A DNA stretch of 42,363 bases from a candidate division KSB1 bacterium (GTDB lineage Bacteria > Zhuqueibacterota > Zhuqueibacteria > Residuimicrobiales > Krinioviventaceae): positions 1 to 42,363 of the forward strand of contig JAPDQV010000003.1 in assembly GCA_034505495.1 (NCBI GenBank), read 5' to 3'. The notes below the pieces were generated by a model. That model made no database searches. It worked only from the letters and a program-made list of their open reading frames with translations, and was not told where the DNA came from. Below, in pieces: positions 26,325 to 35,454 of this stretch (within the stretch, counting starts at the first letter, position 1; each line of letters starts with the position of its first letter). Both the position numbers and the translations under genes were made by a program.

Positions 26325-28490
26325 TCAACGGAGGAGCGTCAATTTACCGAAATATTTTTCCTGCTCGAAAGACAGTGCATAAATATAGATCCCGGAAGGA
26401 AGGGAATCGGCTGAAAACCGGAATCTGTGTTCACCGGCGCTTTGCGTTTCGTCGACAAGCGTCCGCACTTGTCTTCCCGAGAGATCGAACAGATGCAGAG
26501 AAACATGTCCGCTGCGGGGGAGAACGCAGCCGATGACCGTCTCGCTGTTAAAAGGATTGGGGTATGCAGGCATAACCTGAAAGCGATGGGCAAGCTCGGA
26601 TGATGCGACCTCCGTCGCCTCGGTATCCAGCTGCAGAACAATCTCGCCCGTGGAGCGGCTGAATTTTTCGGTTTTGTAGCCCTTAGCGCCTGCGGCTTCG
26701 ACCTGGATTTCGTAATCGCCGTAAAAAGCGCGGGTTGTAAAATTGCCGGCGTCATCCGTTACGCCTTCGGCGTTCGTCCACCAGCGGTAAAAGACCCACT
26801 CGATATAAGATCGGCCGCTGGGCTTGAGCGACCAGTCTCTGTTGAAAATCGGTGCATCGTTCAGCCAATGCGATCCGTCCCAAAAGCCCCACATGAGAAA
26901 GTTTTTCATGGCCGGGTGGCTGAAGGCGCAGATTAGGATGTCGCGCATATAGTCACCGGCGATTTCCGGATGGGCTCCTGCGGCGTCGTACTCGGTGATG
27001 CTCATGTGCAGACCCAGCTCGGCAAAATAGTCGAGAATCTGCAACACCCGTGTAGGCGGGGTGAGGTTGCTCCCCACATGGGTCTGTATCCCGAGTCCGC
27101 CTATTGGCGCACCCGCATCGATGAGCTTTTTCAGAAGCGCTTTATAAGCCTGCTGAGTGGCTGTGTCCAGGCCTCCCGAAGACAATATACTGTACTCATT
27201 AAGATACAACACCGCGTCGGGATCAGCCTCGTGAGCCCATTCGAGCCATTCCTTATAAATATCCTGCGTGCCGAAGGCGTTTTCAAGATATTTATTGTGC
27301 ACCATCTCGTTGATGACGTCCCATTCCTCTATGTTTCCTTTGACACCGGGATAACCCGCAACGTCGAAAATATGATTACGGATCTCGTTATGGACGTAAT
27401 TGAGATTATTGATGTTGTTGACGATGCGCGAGGGAAGCCAATCCGGACCCGGCCATACGAGGCAATGGCCGCGAATGCGTATATCGTTATTTCTGAGCCA
27501 TCGGATAACGTCGACGACATCCTTTTTCGTACCCTCCCAGTCGCTTTCCCAAGCATCCCACTTGAGGGCGTTTTCGAAAACGACCATATTGAACGAACGG
27601 CCATCTCCGGTCAGATCGAGCAGCTTTTGTCGATAGGTTTGCGCATCCCGCGTGTTGATGAGAAACCTGTTGACTGCGATCGCGGTGCCGAAACCGAATT
27701 CGTGCCGCAACATGTCGGCCTTGACTCGGGCATTGCGAACCGGCTGTCCGTTGCGATTGATCACTTTGATCTGAAGGTCGCCTTTGCGAATCTGTTCGAT
27801 GCGCTGTAAGGCTTCGGCGCGCCACGGTGCGTCCGGCTCTCGGCCCGCATATTCCATATGATGCGTCGTGTAGGGCAGCTGATCTTTACGATACTTGCGG
27901 CCATAATTGATGACCGCAACGCCTGCAATTTGGATCGTGCCCTTCATGAATCCCATATCGAGTTGGTAGCGGGAGCCGCTTGCACCGGCAGGATAGTCGA
28001 CGCCGGCCTGAAACGGCAACAGCCATTGCCGCCAACCGGGCTTGATCGTGGCTCCTTGATGGATCGCCTGCGTGTAGGGAGAATAAGCAAGTTCGAACTT
28101 GTGATAAACCAAGTTGGTCTTGTCCTCATTGTCCGATTCAATGCTGTTCATCCACAGGACCAAAAGAAGCACGTCGCCGTTCTTGACCGCCTGCGTAGTG
28201 GGGAATCTGACGGCGTTGTCCCATGAATTCGCGCGCTTGGCGCTCGTCTTTAATTCCAAGATTTCCGTAAACGGTTCCGCGCCGCTGTAGGCGATCTTTT
28301 TCGCCGTGACATTGGTCAGGTTGGCGCTCGAATTGACCTGCTTTTCGGTCTCCGGAAGAACCCAGGTTCCGCCGGTTATGCCATACTGAGTTTCGAGCTG
28401 TTGCCGCAACGCCTGATGATAAGGGTCTTCGGCGGCTGAAATCGTCAAAAAGGGCAGGAAAGCAGTATAAATGACAAAGAATCGCTTCAT
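26325..28490 (-). CDS. GH10 endo-beta-1,4-xylanase with T9SS sorting domain
   Basis: 721 residues; AAGGAG precedes the ATG by 5 bases. A signal peptide (FFVIYTAFLPFLTISAA) leads to an N-terminal carbohydrate-binding-like beta domain (about 25-220). The GH10 barrel (about 240-560) has acid/base Glu395 in WDVINEMVH and nucleophile Glu500 in SITEYDAAG. A small beta domain and a C-terminal T9SS type A domain (about 635-721; MPAYPNPFNSETVIG) follow, so the enzyme should be exported through the outer membrane and held at the surface or released. It follows the DUF4838 lipoprotein gene by 14 bases (one operon) and ends at the terminator at 26271-26306. The clean barrel motifs make the xylanase call strong; other beta-1,4-xylan-like substrates are possible. 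Confidence 0.95.
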   Translation of the reverse strand: MKRFFVIYTAFLPFLTISAAEDPYHQALRQQLETQYGITGGTWVLPETEKQVNSSANLTNVTAKKIAYSGAEPFTEILELKTSAKRANSWDNAVRFPTTQAVKNGDVLLLVLWMNSIESDNEDKTNLVYHKFELAYSPYTQAIHQGATIKPGWRQWLLPFQAGVDYPAGASGSRYQLDMGFMKGTIQIAGVAVINYGRKYRKDQLPYTTHHMEYAGREPDAPWRAEALQRIEQIRKGDLQIKVINRNGQPVRNARVKADMLRHEFGFGTAIAVNRFLINTRDAQTYRQKLLDLTGDGRSFNMVVFENALKWDAWESDWEGTKKDVVDVIRWLRNNDIRIRGHCLVWPGPDWLPSRIVNNINNLNYVHNEIRNHIFDVAGYPGVKGNIEEWDVINEMVHNKYLENAFGTQDIYKEWLEWAHEADPDAVLYLNEYSILSSGGLDTATQQAYKALLKKLIDAGAPIGGLGIQTHVGSNLTPPTRVLQILDYFAELGLHMSITEYDAAGAHPEIAGDYMRDILICAFSHPAMKNFLMWGFWDGSHWLNDAPIFNRDWSLKPSGRSYIEWVFYRWWTNAEGVTDDAGNFTTRAFYGDYEIQVEAAGAKGYKTEKFSRSTGEIVLQLDTEATEVASSELAHRFQVMPAYPNPFNSETVIGCVLPRSGHVSLHLFDLSGRQVRTLVDETQSAGEHRFRFSADSLPSGIYIYALSFEQEKYFGKLTLLR

Positions 28491-28504
28491 TTGACTCCTT
28501 TCTG

Positions 28505-30739
28505 TTAATTGTTATTACTGAGCAAAAGAACTTGGTCAATTAGATCTTTGACGCCGATCTCCTCCAGCGCCGTAGTCGAGCCCTTGAAGGGTGAGGTGAG
28601 TTTGTAAGCGGCCAATTTCTGCCTATTTTCCCGCAGTCGATAGATTGCTTCGATGCGATCGTCTGCAAACTGCTCGTCGGCAGTGAAAAAGGTTATCAAA
28701 TTATCGAATGTATTGATAATTAGAAGCGCATACTGCTGCTCTTCAATAAGAGTCTTAAGACGATCGGCATAGACCGCCGGCAAAGATCTTTGCATTGCCG
28801 GTTCCAAAAGATAATAGCTTTCATAAATAAGATTAAAGGTGTCTTCCCAAAGGGTATTGAAATTCGGCTCGTCCTTTCGCGTTGGACGATTAAAGCTTTC
28901 GGTTACCAAGGTGGGGCGGTCGGCCGAACGGCTTTTGATAAGCTCCAAAAGCTGCGGCGCACGACGCGGCAAATAGTACGTCCATGTCGTAATTGTAGAC
29001 AGACACTTTTCCATCGCATCATGAAAGCCGGCGGCAAGGTCCGCAATCGGAGCATAAGCAAAGCGGAAATAGTTCGACTTGAGAGAATCAAGCGAAACAT
29101 CACGGTTCCACGCCTTTTGTGCGAACAGGTAACATTGCAGGGTCGACATGCCTGTCTTTTTCAAAGAAGGATGCATATACTGGACCGCTGATAAACCGAG
29201 TTCGGCAAAAGCAGGCAGATCGATTTTCATAACCTGGGAATGGAGGGTAGCGATACCGGCAAAGCTTTCGTCCGCATAGTGCTCTGTCACACCCAGTTTA
29301 CCCTGATAGCCGTTCTTTTTTTCCAGCCAGCCGAATACTTCTTTGATGAACCACAGGTTGATATTGACACACTCGGTGCTGATGAGGTGATGATGATAGC
29401 AGCGAGGCCAGGCGTCGAGGAAAACGATCATATCCTCGTCGGACGGCAGCGAAACGGTCGGCGGCTGGGTGCCGTTCAAACGACAATAAACATAAAGAAC
29501 GATACGGCGAGTCAGGAGGCCTTCCTCCCGCGCGCGCCGCATCTGTTCGGTTAAAATCTGCGCCAATCGCAACAGTCGATCTGTCGAATTCCCTTTTGCT
29601 CGGCAGGCGGAACACTCGCACCAGACCTCCGGCTCCCAAAGATCCAGCACGTCGCAGTTGCGCAAATCCCCTTCTGCAAGTTCCTGAATGAGCAAACGGG
29701 CGAATTCTTTGGCGGCATCGGGATTAGCCGGACAGAAAGAGATCGCCTCGCCGCGTCGATTTGAAGCCGCTGTTGAAATAGTCGTTGCAAACCATTCCGG
29801 ATGCGCCTCTCCATAAGACAAGCGGCCGTCGTCGTTCAGATCACCTTGATAGCTTTCACTGAGCAGATAAGGATCCGTCGGATATTGTTGATCGGGAACA
29901 AAAACCGGATGATTGTAAAGGTACGGCCGTTCGGGGGTCAAGATCGTCGAAAGGAGGCGGCGGCTGCCGGTGTTGGTACGAAAGCCGTACAAACGCAGCA
30001 GGGGGACATCCAGGCCGGGACCACGAATTAAGTTAAGGCGGTTTCTTCCCCACCATTGGATCATTTCGGCATCAGGAGAATCGATACGGTCGGCATCGAA
30101 CCACAAGCCGCGCACGGCAAAAGTCGGAGAGAAAGCTTCGTGAACAGGTGCCAAGTCAATTATGGACTTGAACTCAAAGGCGGTTCCCTCTTCGCCGGGA
30201 AGGTACCAATGAACGCCCCACCGGTCCAATAGCTCATAGACACCTTGCAGCAGACCTGCAGAGGTGTCGCTGCTGATGACCAATCCGCGCTGTTCTTTTT
30301 CGGAAAACGAGTCATAGCGGAAAAGCGGCTTGGATCTTCGGTCTTTACGGCCGTACCTGCGGGCAACCTGCGCCGCTGCCTTGAACTTGGCCTGTTTGGG
30401 AACGCCGATAAAGATGAAATTCCCTGTTGACGGTGCGCTCTGTTCCTTAACGATCGTCAGGCGATCCGGAGGCAAGTTCAACAGCCTGCACAAATGGCGC
30501 TGCAGCTCAACCGCGGCAAACGCCGTTCTGCACACATCATCGTCTTGGGAGGTTTGATCCGACCAGTTTACTGCCCGCCAATCCGCCGCAGCCTCGACGG
30601 CGTCTTTGTAGGAGCCGTAATCCGCAACGATGGTGCAGGTTTGATCGGGAGACAAAAGTCGGAACGGCATCTCTTGGCGGCTGCAGGCGGAGGTAAGAAA
30701 AACCGCAGCAAAAACAGCAAGGGGTATAATCGAACGCAT
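28505..30739 (-). CDS. DUF4838 glycosidase-like lipoprotein
   Basis: 744 residues from ATG 30739. Signal peptide with lipobox LTSAC (Cys19). Residues about 75-190 resemble the N-terminal domain found before alpha-glucuronidase and GH20-type barrels (AAVELQRHLCRLL, FIFIGVPK, RGLVISSDTSAGLLQGVYEL, WYLPGEEG). The central part fits DUF4838, with the characteristic CECSACRAKG after DLWEPEVW. DUF4838 proteins sit in polysaccharide-use loci and are thought to be barrel glycosidases. Fourteen bases separate it from a GH10 xylanase, so a role in removing side groups from xylan (for example uronic acids) is a reasonable inference, not shown by the sequence. Start support is modest: only a weak ribosome site (ACAGAG). 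Confidence 0.8.
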   Translation of the reverse strand: MRSIIPLAVFAAVFLTSACSRQEMPFRLLSPDQTCTIVADYGSYKDAVEAAADWRAVNWSDQTSQDDDVCRTAFAAVELQRHLCRLLNLPPDRLTIVKEQSAPSTGNFIFIGVPKQAKFKAAAQVARRYGRKDRRSKPLFRYDSFSEKEQRGLVISSDTSAGLLQGVYELLDRWGVHWYLPGEEGTAFEFKSIIDLAPVHEAFSPTFAVRGLWFDADRIDSPDAEMIQWWGRNRLNLIRGPGLDVPLLRLYGFRTNTGSRRLLSTILTPERPYLYNHPVFVPDQQYPTDPYLLSESYQGDLNDDGRLSYGEAHPEWFATTISTAASNRRGEAISFCPANPDAAKEFARLLIQELAEGDLRNCDVLDLWEPEVWCECSACRAKGNSTDRLLRLAQILTEQMRRAREEGLLTRRIVLYVYCRLNGTQPPTVSLPSDEDMIVFLDAWPRCYHHHLISTECVNINLWFIKEVFGWLEKKNGYQGKLGVTEHYADESFAGIATLHSQVMKIDLPAFAELGLSAVQYMHPSLKKTGMSTLQCYLFAQKAWNRDVSLDSLKSNYFRFAYAPIADLAAGFHDAMEKCLSTITTWTYYLPRRAPQLLELIKSRSADRPTLVTESFNRPTRKDEPNFNTLWEDTFNLIYESYYLLEPAMQRSLPAVYADRLKTLIEEQQYALLIINTFDNLITFFTADEQFADDRIEAIYRLRENRQKLAAYKLTSPFKGSTTALEEIGVKDLIDQVLLLSNNN

Positions 30740-30845
30740 CGGCTCTGTTATCTTGGGTTCTGATTGCTTTCAACAAACCAAAATGATTGGTGCAGACAAA
30801 ATAAGGATTTTTGCACAAAGAAAAAAGCAGTTGCGCCGCAAATCG

Positions 30846-31199
30846 TTAGTGGGTAACGTACCTCGCCACCTTATCCAGCTTGCGGTTGACATAGATGGAA
30901 AGCGCCGGCACCAAGCCGTGACTGTAGATCAACAATTGAAAACGGGAGCGGATGTGTTCGATCATTGCCTCCAAAGTCTCGAACCGTTCCGGGTCGATTT
31001 CGTCAAGCACTTTTTGAAAAGCGTGAACGCCGAGCAGCTCGTTTTGAAAGGTGGCAAGATTTTGCAGAATGACCTTTTCACTGATCTGTTTGCTTTTTTC
31101 ATCCGCGCGGCACTGCTCGATCAAATGCTCGATGTCGGCCTGAAGGTCCTCCAATTCGATGCGCAAAATCCGCAGATAGTTTTGCTTGACCGCCCGCAT
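30846..31199 (-). CDS. Small helical protein of unknown function
   Basis: 117 residues from ATG 31199, chosen because GGGAG lies 8 bases upstream; the longer TTG start at 31250 is weaker. No family recognised. It is strongly helical and charged (LRIELEDLQADIEHLIEQC, then KVLDEIDPERFETLEAMIEH) with a more hydrophobic C-terminal stretch (LLIYSHGLVPALSIYV). No signal peptide, so it is probably cytoplasmic. It lies 93 bases after the TPR lipoprotein gene and 106 bases before the DUF4838 gene on the same strand. Confidence 0.6.
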   Translation of the reverse strand: MRAVKQNYLRILRIELEDLQADIEHLIEQCRADEKSKQISEKVILQNLATFQNELLGVHAFQKVLDEIDPERFETLEAMIEHIRSRFQLLIYSHGLVPALSIYVNRKLDKVARYVTH

Positions 31200-31292
31200 G
31201 ACTTTTCTCCCTGGAAAGGTCTTCTTAAACAGAAGCTTTGGTTTCTCCAAATATTAAAACAGCGGAAAAGGTTGCGGGCTTCCATAGTGTTG

Positions 31293-33464
31293 TCATTCTG
31301 CTGTAAATAAGCCGATCTCTTCTGCTTTTTGCAAATGGAATGCAGCTTCACCCTCGCGTCCTAAATGGCGATAGACCTGAGATAACGCCTGATGCACATG
31401 CGGATTTTGCGGCCGAATGCTTTGCGCCCGCTGCAGGTAACGAAGCGCCTCTTCAGGATCGTGAACCGAATAAAGCAGTCCATATCCCAGGAGCGCATAA
31501 AAATTGTGCGGATCTGCTTCGATCGCTTGGCGGAGATAGATTTCAGCTTCAACCGGCAAATTTTTTTTAAGAAAAATAATGCCCTGAGCGGCAATAAAGT
31601 CGGCGTGAGGCGAGAGTGAAGCGGCGGTGCGGTATTCTTCCAGTGCGGCATCATTGCGGCCTGCTTCTTCGTATCTTCTGCCCAGGGCAAAATGTCCGCG
31701 GGCTCTTTGAACGGCCGCTTCTTCCGGCTTTTCGTTTGTTTCAAGCCATGCGGCGTAGGCCTGCCTTAGCTCGACGTCGTTCGGCAAAAGCTGTACCGCT
31801 TGTCCAAGCCGAATTCCGGCCTCGACCTTTTTCTGCTGAAAGAGCGCCAGGGCATATAGTTTGTGAGTCCTGGCCGAGATCTCTTTTTGTTGAAAAGCCT
31901 TTTTGAACGATTTTTGTGCCGCCAGGGAATCGCCGCTTCGCAGCTGCAGAACGGCAGTTAACGCATAGGCCTCTGCATTGAACGGATCAAAGGCAAGCGC
32001 CTTTCGACACAGCTGCAGCGCCGCAGCAATAGAATCTCTTTCAGCCAATAGTGCGGCTTCGTTGAGCCGTGCTCGGGCGAGCATAAGATTTCGTCGACGT
32101 AGGTCCTTTTTCTGCTGATAAATTTGCGCCAGAAGCTCGAACGGCGTAATGAGTTCGGGCTGCAGTGCCGCGGCTTTTTCGAGATGTCTCTGCGCCTGCT
32201 CGAGGTCGCCGGTCAGCAGTTTTGCACGGCCCAAATTGGCATGCAGCATGGCGTACTCGGTTGGCCAGCGTGAAATGTCGCGACATCCGCCCAACAAATC
32301 GCTGAAACTTCCCGTTCGATTGTCCGCTGCATCCGTGCGCCGTGACTCCCGAAGGCCCGTATAGAGATTCAATGCCTTTTCATAGGCTGCCTTCGCCTGT
32401 ATCGGATCGTCTTCCGCCAGAATGTTGCCGAGATTGTTGTAAGCCATGGCGTTATCGGGTTCCAAAGCCGCCGCCTTTGCAAAAGCTTGTTTTGCTTCGT
32501 CATTGCGTCCCAATTCCATAAGCAGATTCCCTTTATGGATAAAAAAGACGGAAGCGGAGCTGTCTGCGCAAAGCGCCTTCTCTATGAAACGGAGCGCCTC
32601 TTCCAGCGCACCGGCTCGGCTCAAAACGACGGAGAGATTGAACAGCGCTGCGGCGGAGGTGCTGTCCGTTTCCAAAACACCGAGAAAATCTTCGGTCGCG
32701 GTTCGATAGTCCCCTTTTTCCATGCGGATCAAGCCGCGATTGTTGCGGGCGCCTGCCATGCGCGGATCGATCTGCAGCGCCTGAGTATAAGCGGCTTCGG
32801 CCTCTTCCAGGCGGCAACGCTGCGCGTGGATATTGCCGATGTGAAAAAAGATCGTCGCATTCTGAGGCGCAAGCTGGGAGGCTTTTTCAAAAGTCGCTAA
32901 TGCGGCATCCAGATCGCCGCGGCTGCGCTGGGCTTCTGCCAAATCGATAAGAATGCCGACATCCTCCGGTGCAAGCTGTACGGCACGGAGGTAATATTGC
33001 ATCATCTCTTCCGTGCGGTTCAGCTTTTCAGCAATTTTAGCCGCCAGAACATAGGCCGAAGCGTTGTTCGGCTCGCGGCGCTGCGCTTCCAGTGCCGCTT
33101 GACGTGCAGCCTCGAACTCGTTCAGCTCAAGGAACGCATACCCTAAATCGATATAAGCTTTAGTGTAGGCAGGCCGGAGTCTTATCGCCGTCTGAAAGGC
33201 GGCAACGGCCGAGTCCGGTTTGCCGGCGCGAAAGTATGCCGCGCCGAGATTGTTCGCGGCAATCGGACTGTTGGGCAGAGCTTCCGCCGCTTTGCGAAAG
33301 TAATCGACCGCTTCCGCAAAGCGGTTCGTCGCCAGCGCTTCGCTGCCCTTTTGCGTATAATATGCAGCCATGGTCTGCAGATAATTCTCAATCTCCTTCT
33401 GTTCACGGCTTCCGGCGCAGGCGAGAAAAAGAAGGAATGCAATGAGAACAATTTTTATCAGCAT
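31293..33464 (-). CDS. TPR-repeat lipoprotein
   Basis: 723 residues; GGGAG precedes the ATG at 33464. Lipobox LFLAC makes Cys16 the lipid site. Nearly all the rest is about 18 tetratricopeptide repeats of 34 residues, for example AANNLGAAYFRAGKPDSA and AYNNLGNILAEDDP, broken by one low-similarity stretch near residues 360-390 (GLRESRRTDAADNRTG). TPR lipoproteins serve as protein-binding scaffolds at the inner face of the outer membrane. The partner is unknown. Next genes on the strand are a small helical protein, a DUF4838 lipoprotein and a xylanase, so a role in export or assembly of those enzymes is possible but not shown. Confidence 0.88.
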   Translation of the reverse strand: MLIKIVLIAFLLFLACAGSREQKEIENYLQTMAAYYTQKGSEALATNRFAEAVDYFRKAAEALPNSPIAANNLGAAYFRAGKPDSAVAAFQTAIRLRPAYTKAYIDLGYAFLELNEFEAARQAALEAQRREPNNASAYVLAAKIAEKLNRTEEMMQYYLRAVQLAPEDVGILIDLAEAQRSRGDLDAALATFEKASQLAPQNATIFFHIGNIHAQRCRLEEAEAAYTQALQIDPRMAGARNNRGLIRMEKGDYRTATEDFLGVLETDSTSAAALFNLSVVLSRAGALEEALRFIEKALCADSSASVFFIHKGNLLMELGRNDEAKQAFAKAAALEPDNAMAYNNLGNILAEDDPIQAKAAYEKALNLYTGLRESRRTDAADNRTGSFSDLLGGCRDISRWPTEYAMLHANLGRAKLLTGDLEQAQRHLEKAAALQPELITPFELLAQIYQQKKDLRRRNLMLARARLNEAALLAERDSIAAALQLCRKALAFDPFNAEAYALTAVLQLRSGDSLAAQKSFKKAFQQKEISARTHKLYALALFQQKKVEAGIRLGQAVQLLPNDVELRQAYAAWLETNEKPEEAAVQRARGHFALGRRYEEAGRNDAALEEYRTAASLSPHADFIAAQGIIFLKKNLPVEAEIYLRQAIEADPHNFYALLGYGLLYSVHDPEEALRYLQRAQSIRPQNPHVHQALSQVYRHLGREGEAAFHLQKAEEIGLFTAE

Positions 33465-33508
33465 GGGCGGCTCCCGTCATCGGCAGGTTATCGAGATGCA
33501 TGTCTGCC

Positions 33509-33537
33509 GTTGTAATAAATGACAAAGGGCGATTCAA
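33509..33537 (-). promoter_or_regulatory. Possible promoter of the TPR lipoprotein gene
   Basis: On the minus strand TTGAAT (33532-33537), 17 bases, TACAAC (33509-33514), about 45 bases before the ATG. It overlaps the terminator hairpin of the upstream peptidase gene. Confidence 0.3.
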
Positions 33538-33546
33538 GATCGCCCT
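33526..33546 (-). terminator. Hairpin after the oligoendopeptidase gene
   Basis: AGGGCGAT-CTTGA-ATCGCCCT on the minus strand, an 8-bp perfect stem 10 bases after the stop at 33557, followed by TTGTCATTTATT. The U-tract is interrupted, so strength is uncertain. It ends the four-gene lipoprotein/TonB/peptidase run. Confidence 0.6.
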
Positions 33547-33556
33547 ATCGAACGGC

Positions 33557-35437
33557 TTAGATGCCTTTCTTTTTTAAAATTTTGTCGATCTCGTCCATTA
33601 CACGGTTCATCTTGGCCATGGTTTGATTGAACGGCTCGGAAGTGGTCATGTCGACGCCTGCCTTTTTCAACAGCTCGATCGGATAGTCTGAGCCGCCTGC
33701 AGATATAAATTGCAGATACTTTTCCAAAGCATCCTTCTCTTTGCGCAGAACTCTTTCGGCAAGCGCGGTGGAGGCGTTAAAGGAAGTAGAATATTGATAG
33801 ACATAAAAATTGTAATAAAAATGCGGAATATATGCCCACTCATAAGCATACAGGTCATCCACTCGACACACGCCTTTGTCGTGGCCGTAATATTTGCGGA
33901 AAATATCGCCGTAGATGCGGGTCAGCGTTTCGCCGGTCAACGCCTCGCCGCGCTCGGCGAGCTCGTGAATGCGCAGCTCGAATTCCGCAAATTGCGTTTG
34001 ACGAAAGACGGTGCCTTTGAGGCCGTCGAGATACTCCATGAGCAGCGACAAACGCGTGTCGTCATCGCGGATTGTCTTTAACATGTATTCGATGAGCAGG
34101 GCTTCGTTAAAGGTCGAGGCGACTTCGGCGACGAAAATCGGATAATTGGCCAACGGATAGGGTTGATGCTTGTTGGAGTAATAGCTGTGCATGGTATGAC
34201 CGAGTTCGTGCGCCAGTGTGCTGACGTCGTTATAGGCGCCGTTGAAATTGAGGAGAACGAAGGGATGCACGTCGTAGGCGTCGCCGGAGGAATAGGCGCC
34301 GGACCGCTTGCCGACCGTCGGATAGACGTCGATCCAGCGCTCATTCATTGCCTTCTTGACCGTAGCGACGTATTCGGAGCCCAACGGCGCCAGTGCCTGC
34401 AGAACCAAAGCGTAAGCTTCTTCGATCGAATATTTGAGGTCGATTCCGGCGACTGTCGGTGCGTACATGTCGCTGTATTTCAGCTCATCGACTCCCAACA
34501 GACGCCGCTTGATGTTGAGGTAGCGATGAAAGGAGGGGAGGTTGGCATTGACGTTGTCGATGAGGCGGTAATAGACATCAAGCGGGATATTGTTGGCGTC
34601 GAGCGCGGCAGCCAGACAGGAATCGTAGCGGCGGCTTTTGGCGTAAAAGATGTGGCTGTTGACGGCCGTCGCCAACGAGGTCCCGAGCGTGCTTTGAAAC
34701 CGCTGCAAAGCGCCGAAAAACTCGCGGAAGACCAGTTCACGATCGGCGCGATTCGCCGCCGCACGATGCTTGGCAAATCCTGCCGACGTCAACTTGACCT
34801 GTTCGCCGGTGCTCAGCGTGACGGTCGGGTAAGGCAGTTCGGCGTTGGTGAAAATGCTGTAAATGTCGTGGGCGGCACCGGTGATGCGCGACGATTCGGC
34901 CAGGATGCGCTCTTCGCCTTCGCTGAGCCGATGGGCTTTTTTGCGCAGCAGATCGCGAAGATAGAACTCATACACAGCCAAACCCTGTTCCTCTAGCAGA
35001 AACCGTTCCAAAGTTTCGGCGTCGATCTGCAGAATTTCCGGCTCGATGAACGCCGATAGAGCGCCGATTTCTGCAGCCGCCTGCTGCAGCTCCTGCACTT
35101 TGGCTTGATAGATCGGATCCCGCGTGTCCAGATCAAAGCTCTGCTGCGCATAAACCCAAAGACGATTGAACTCCTTGCTAAGATTGCTGTTAAAATCAAG
35201 GCACTCCCGCAGAACAGCGGGAGATTCAGCCAATCTGCCTTTGTAGCGTGTGATTTCGTGATATTCCGCCATTACCTTGGCTTTCGCTTGTGCCCACGCA
35301 TCGTCATTGTCGTACAAATCGCGCAGATTCCACTTGTATCGGTCTTCTACTTGCGAACGCTCCATCTGTCCGTATACCAAGCTGTTGACAGCTGCCGTCA
35401 GCAGTATCATCTTGATTGCTCGTCCTGTTTTCATCAT
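33557..35437 (-). CDS. pepF: Exported oligoendopeptidase F (M3 metallopeptidase)
   Basis: 626 residues. AAAGGA lies just before two adjacent ATGs (35437 and 35434); either may be used. Unlike the usual cytoplasmic PepF, it starts with a signal peptide (IKMILLTAAVNSLVYG, cleavage near residue 23), then the familiar VEDRYKWNLRDLYDNDDAW opening. The zinc site is HELGH (His410, Glu411, His414) in TLAHELGHTMHSYYSN, with the third ligand Glu in FVAEVASTFNEALL. It cleaves short peptides of about 7-20 residues. It lies 17 bases after the M49-type peptidase gene and is the last gene of that run, consistent with trimming of peptides in the periplasm. Confidence 0.93.
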   Translation of the reverse strand: MMKTGRAIKMILLTAAVNSLVYGQMERSQVEDRYKWNLRDLYDNDDAWAQAKAKVMAEYHEITRYKGRLAESPAVLRECLDFNSNLSKEFNRLWVYAQQSFDLDTRDPIYQAKVQELQQAAAEIGALSAFIEPEILQIDAETLERFLLEEQGLAVYEFYLRDLLRKKAHRLSEGEERILAESSRITGAAHDIYSIFTNAELPYPTVTLSTGEQVKLTSAGFAKHRAAANRADRELVFREFFGALQRFQSTLGTSLATAVNSHIFYAKSRRYDSCLAAALDANNIPLDVYYRLIDNVNANLPSFHRYLNIKRRLLGVDELKYSDMYAPTVAGIDLKYSIEEAYALVLQALAPLGSEYVATVKKAMNERWIDVYPTVGKRSGAYSSGDAYDVHPFVLLNFNGAYNDVSTLAHELGHTMHSYYSNKHQPYPLANYPIFVAEVASTFNEALLIEYMLKTIRDDDTRLSLLMEYLDGLKGTVFRQTQFAEFELRIHELAERGEALTGETLTRIYGDIFRKYYGHDKGVCRVDDLYAYEWAYIPHFYYNFYVYQYSTSFNASTALAERVLRKEKDALEKYLQFISAGGSDYPIELLKKAGVDMTTSEPFNQTMAKMNRVMDEIDKILKKKGI

Positions 35438-35454
35438 AGTCCTTTCTTTGCGAA

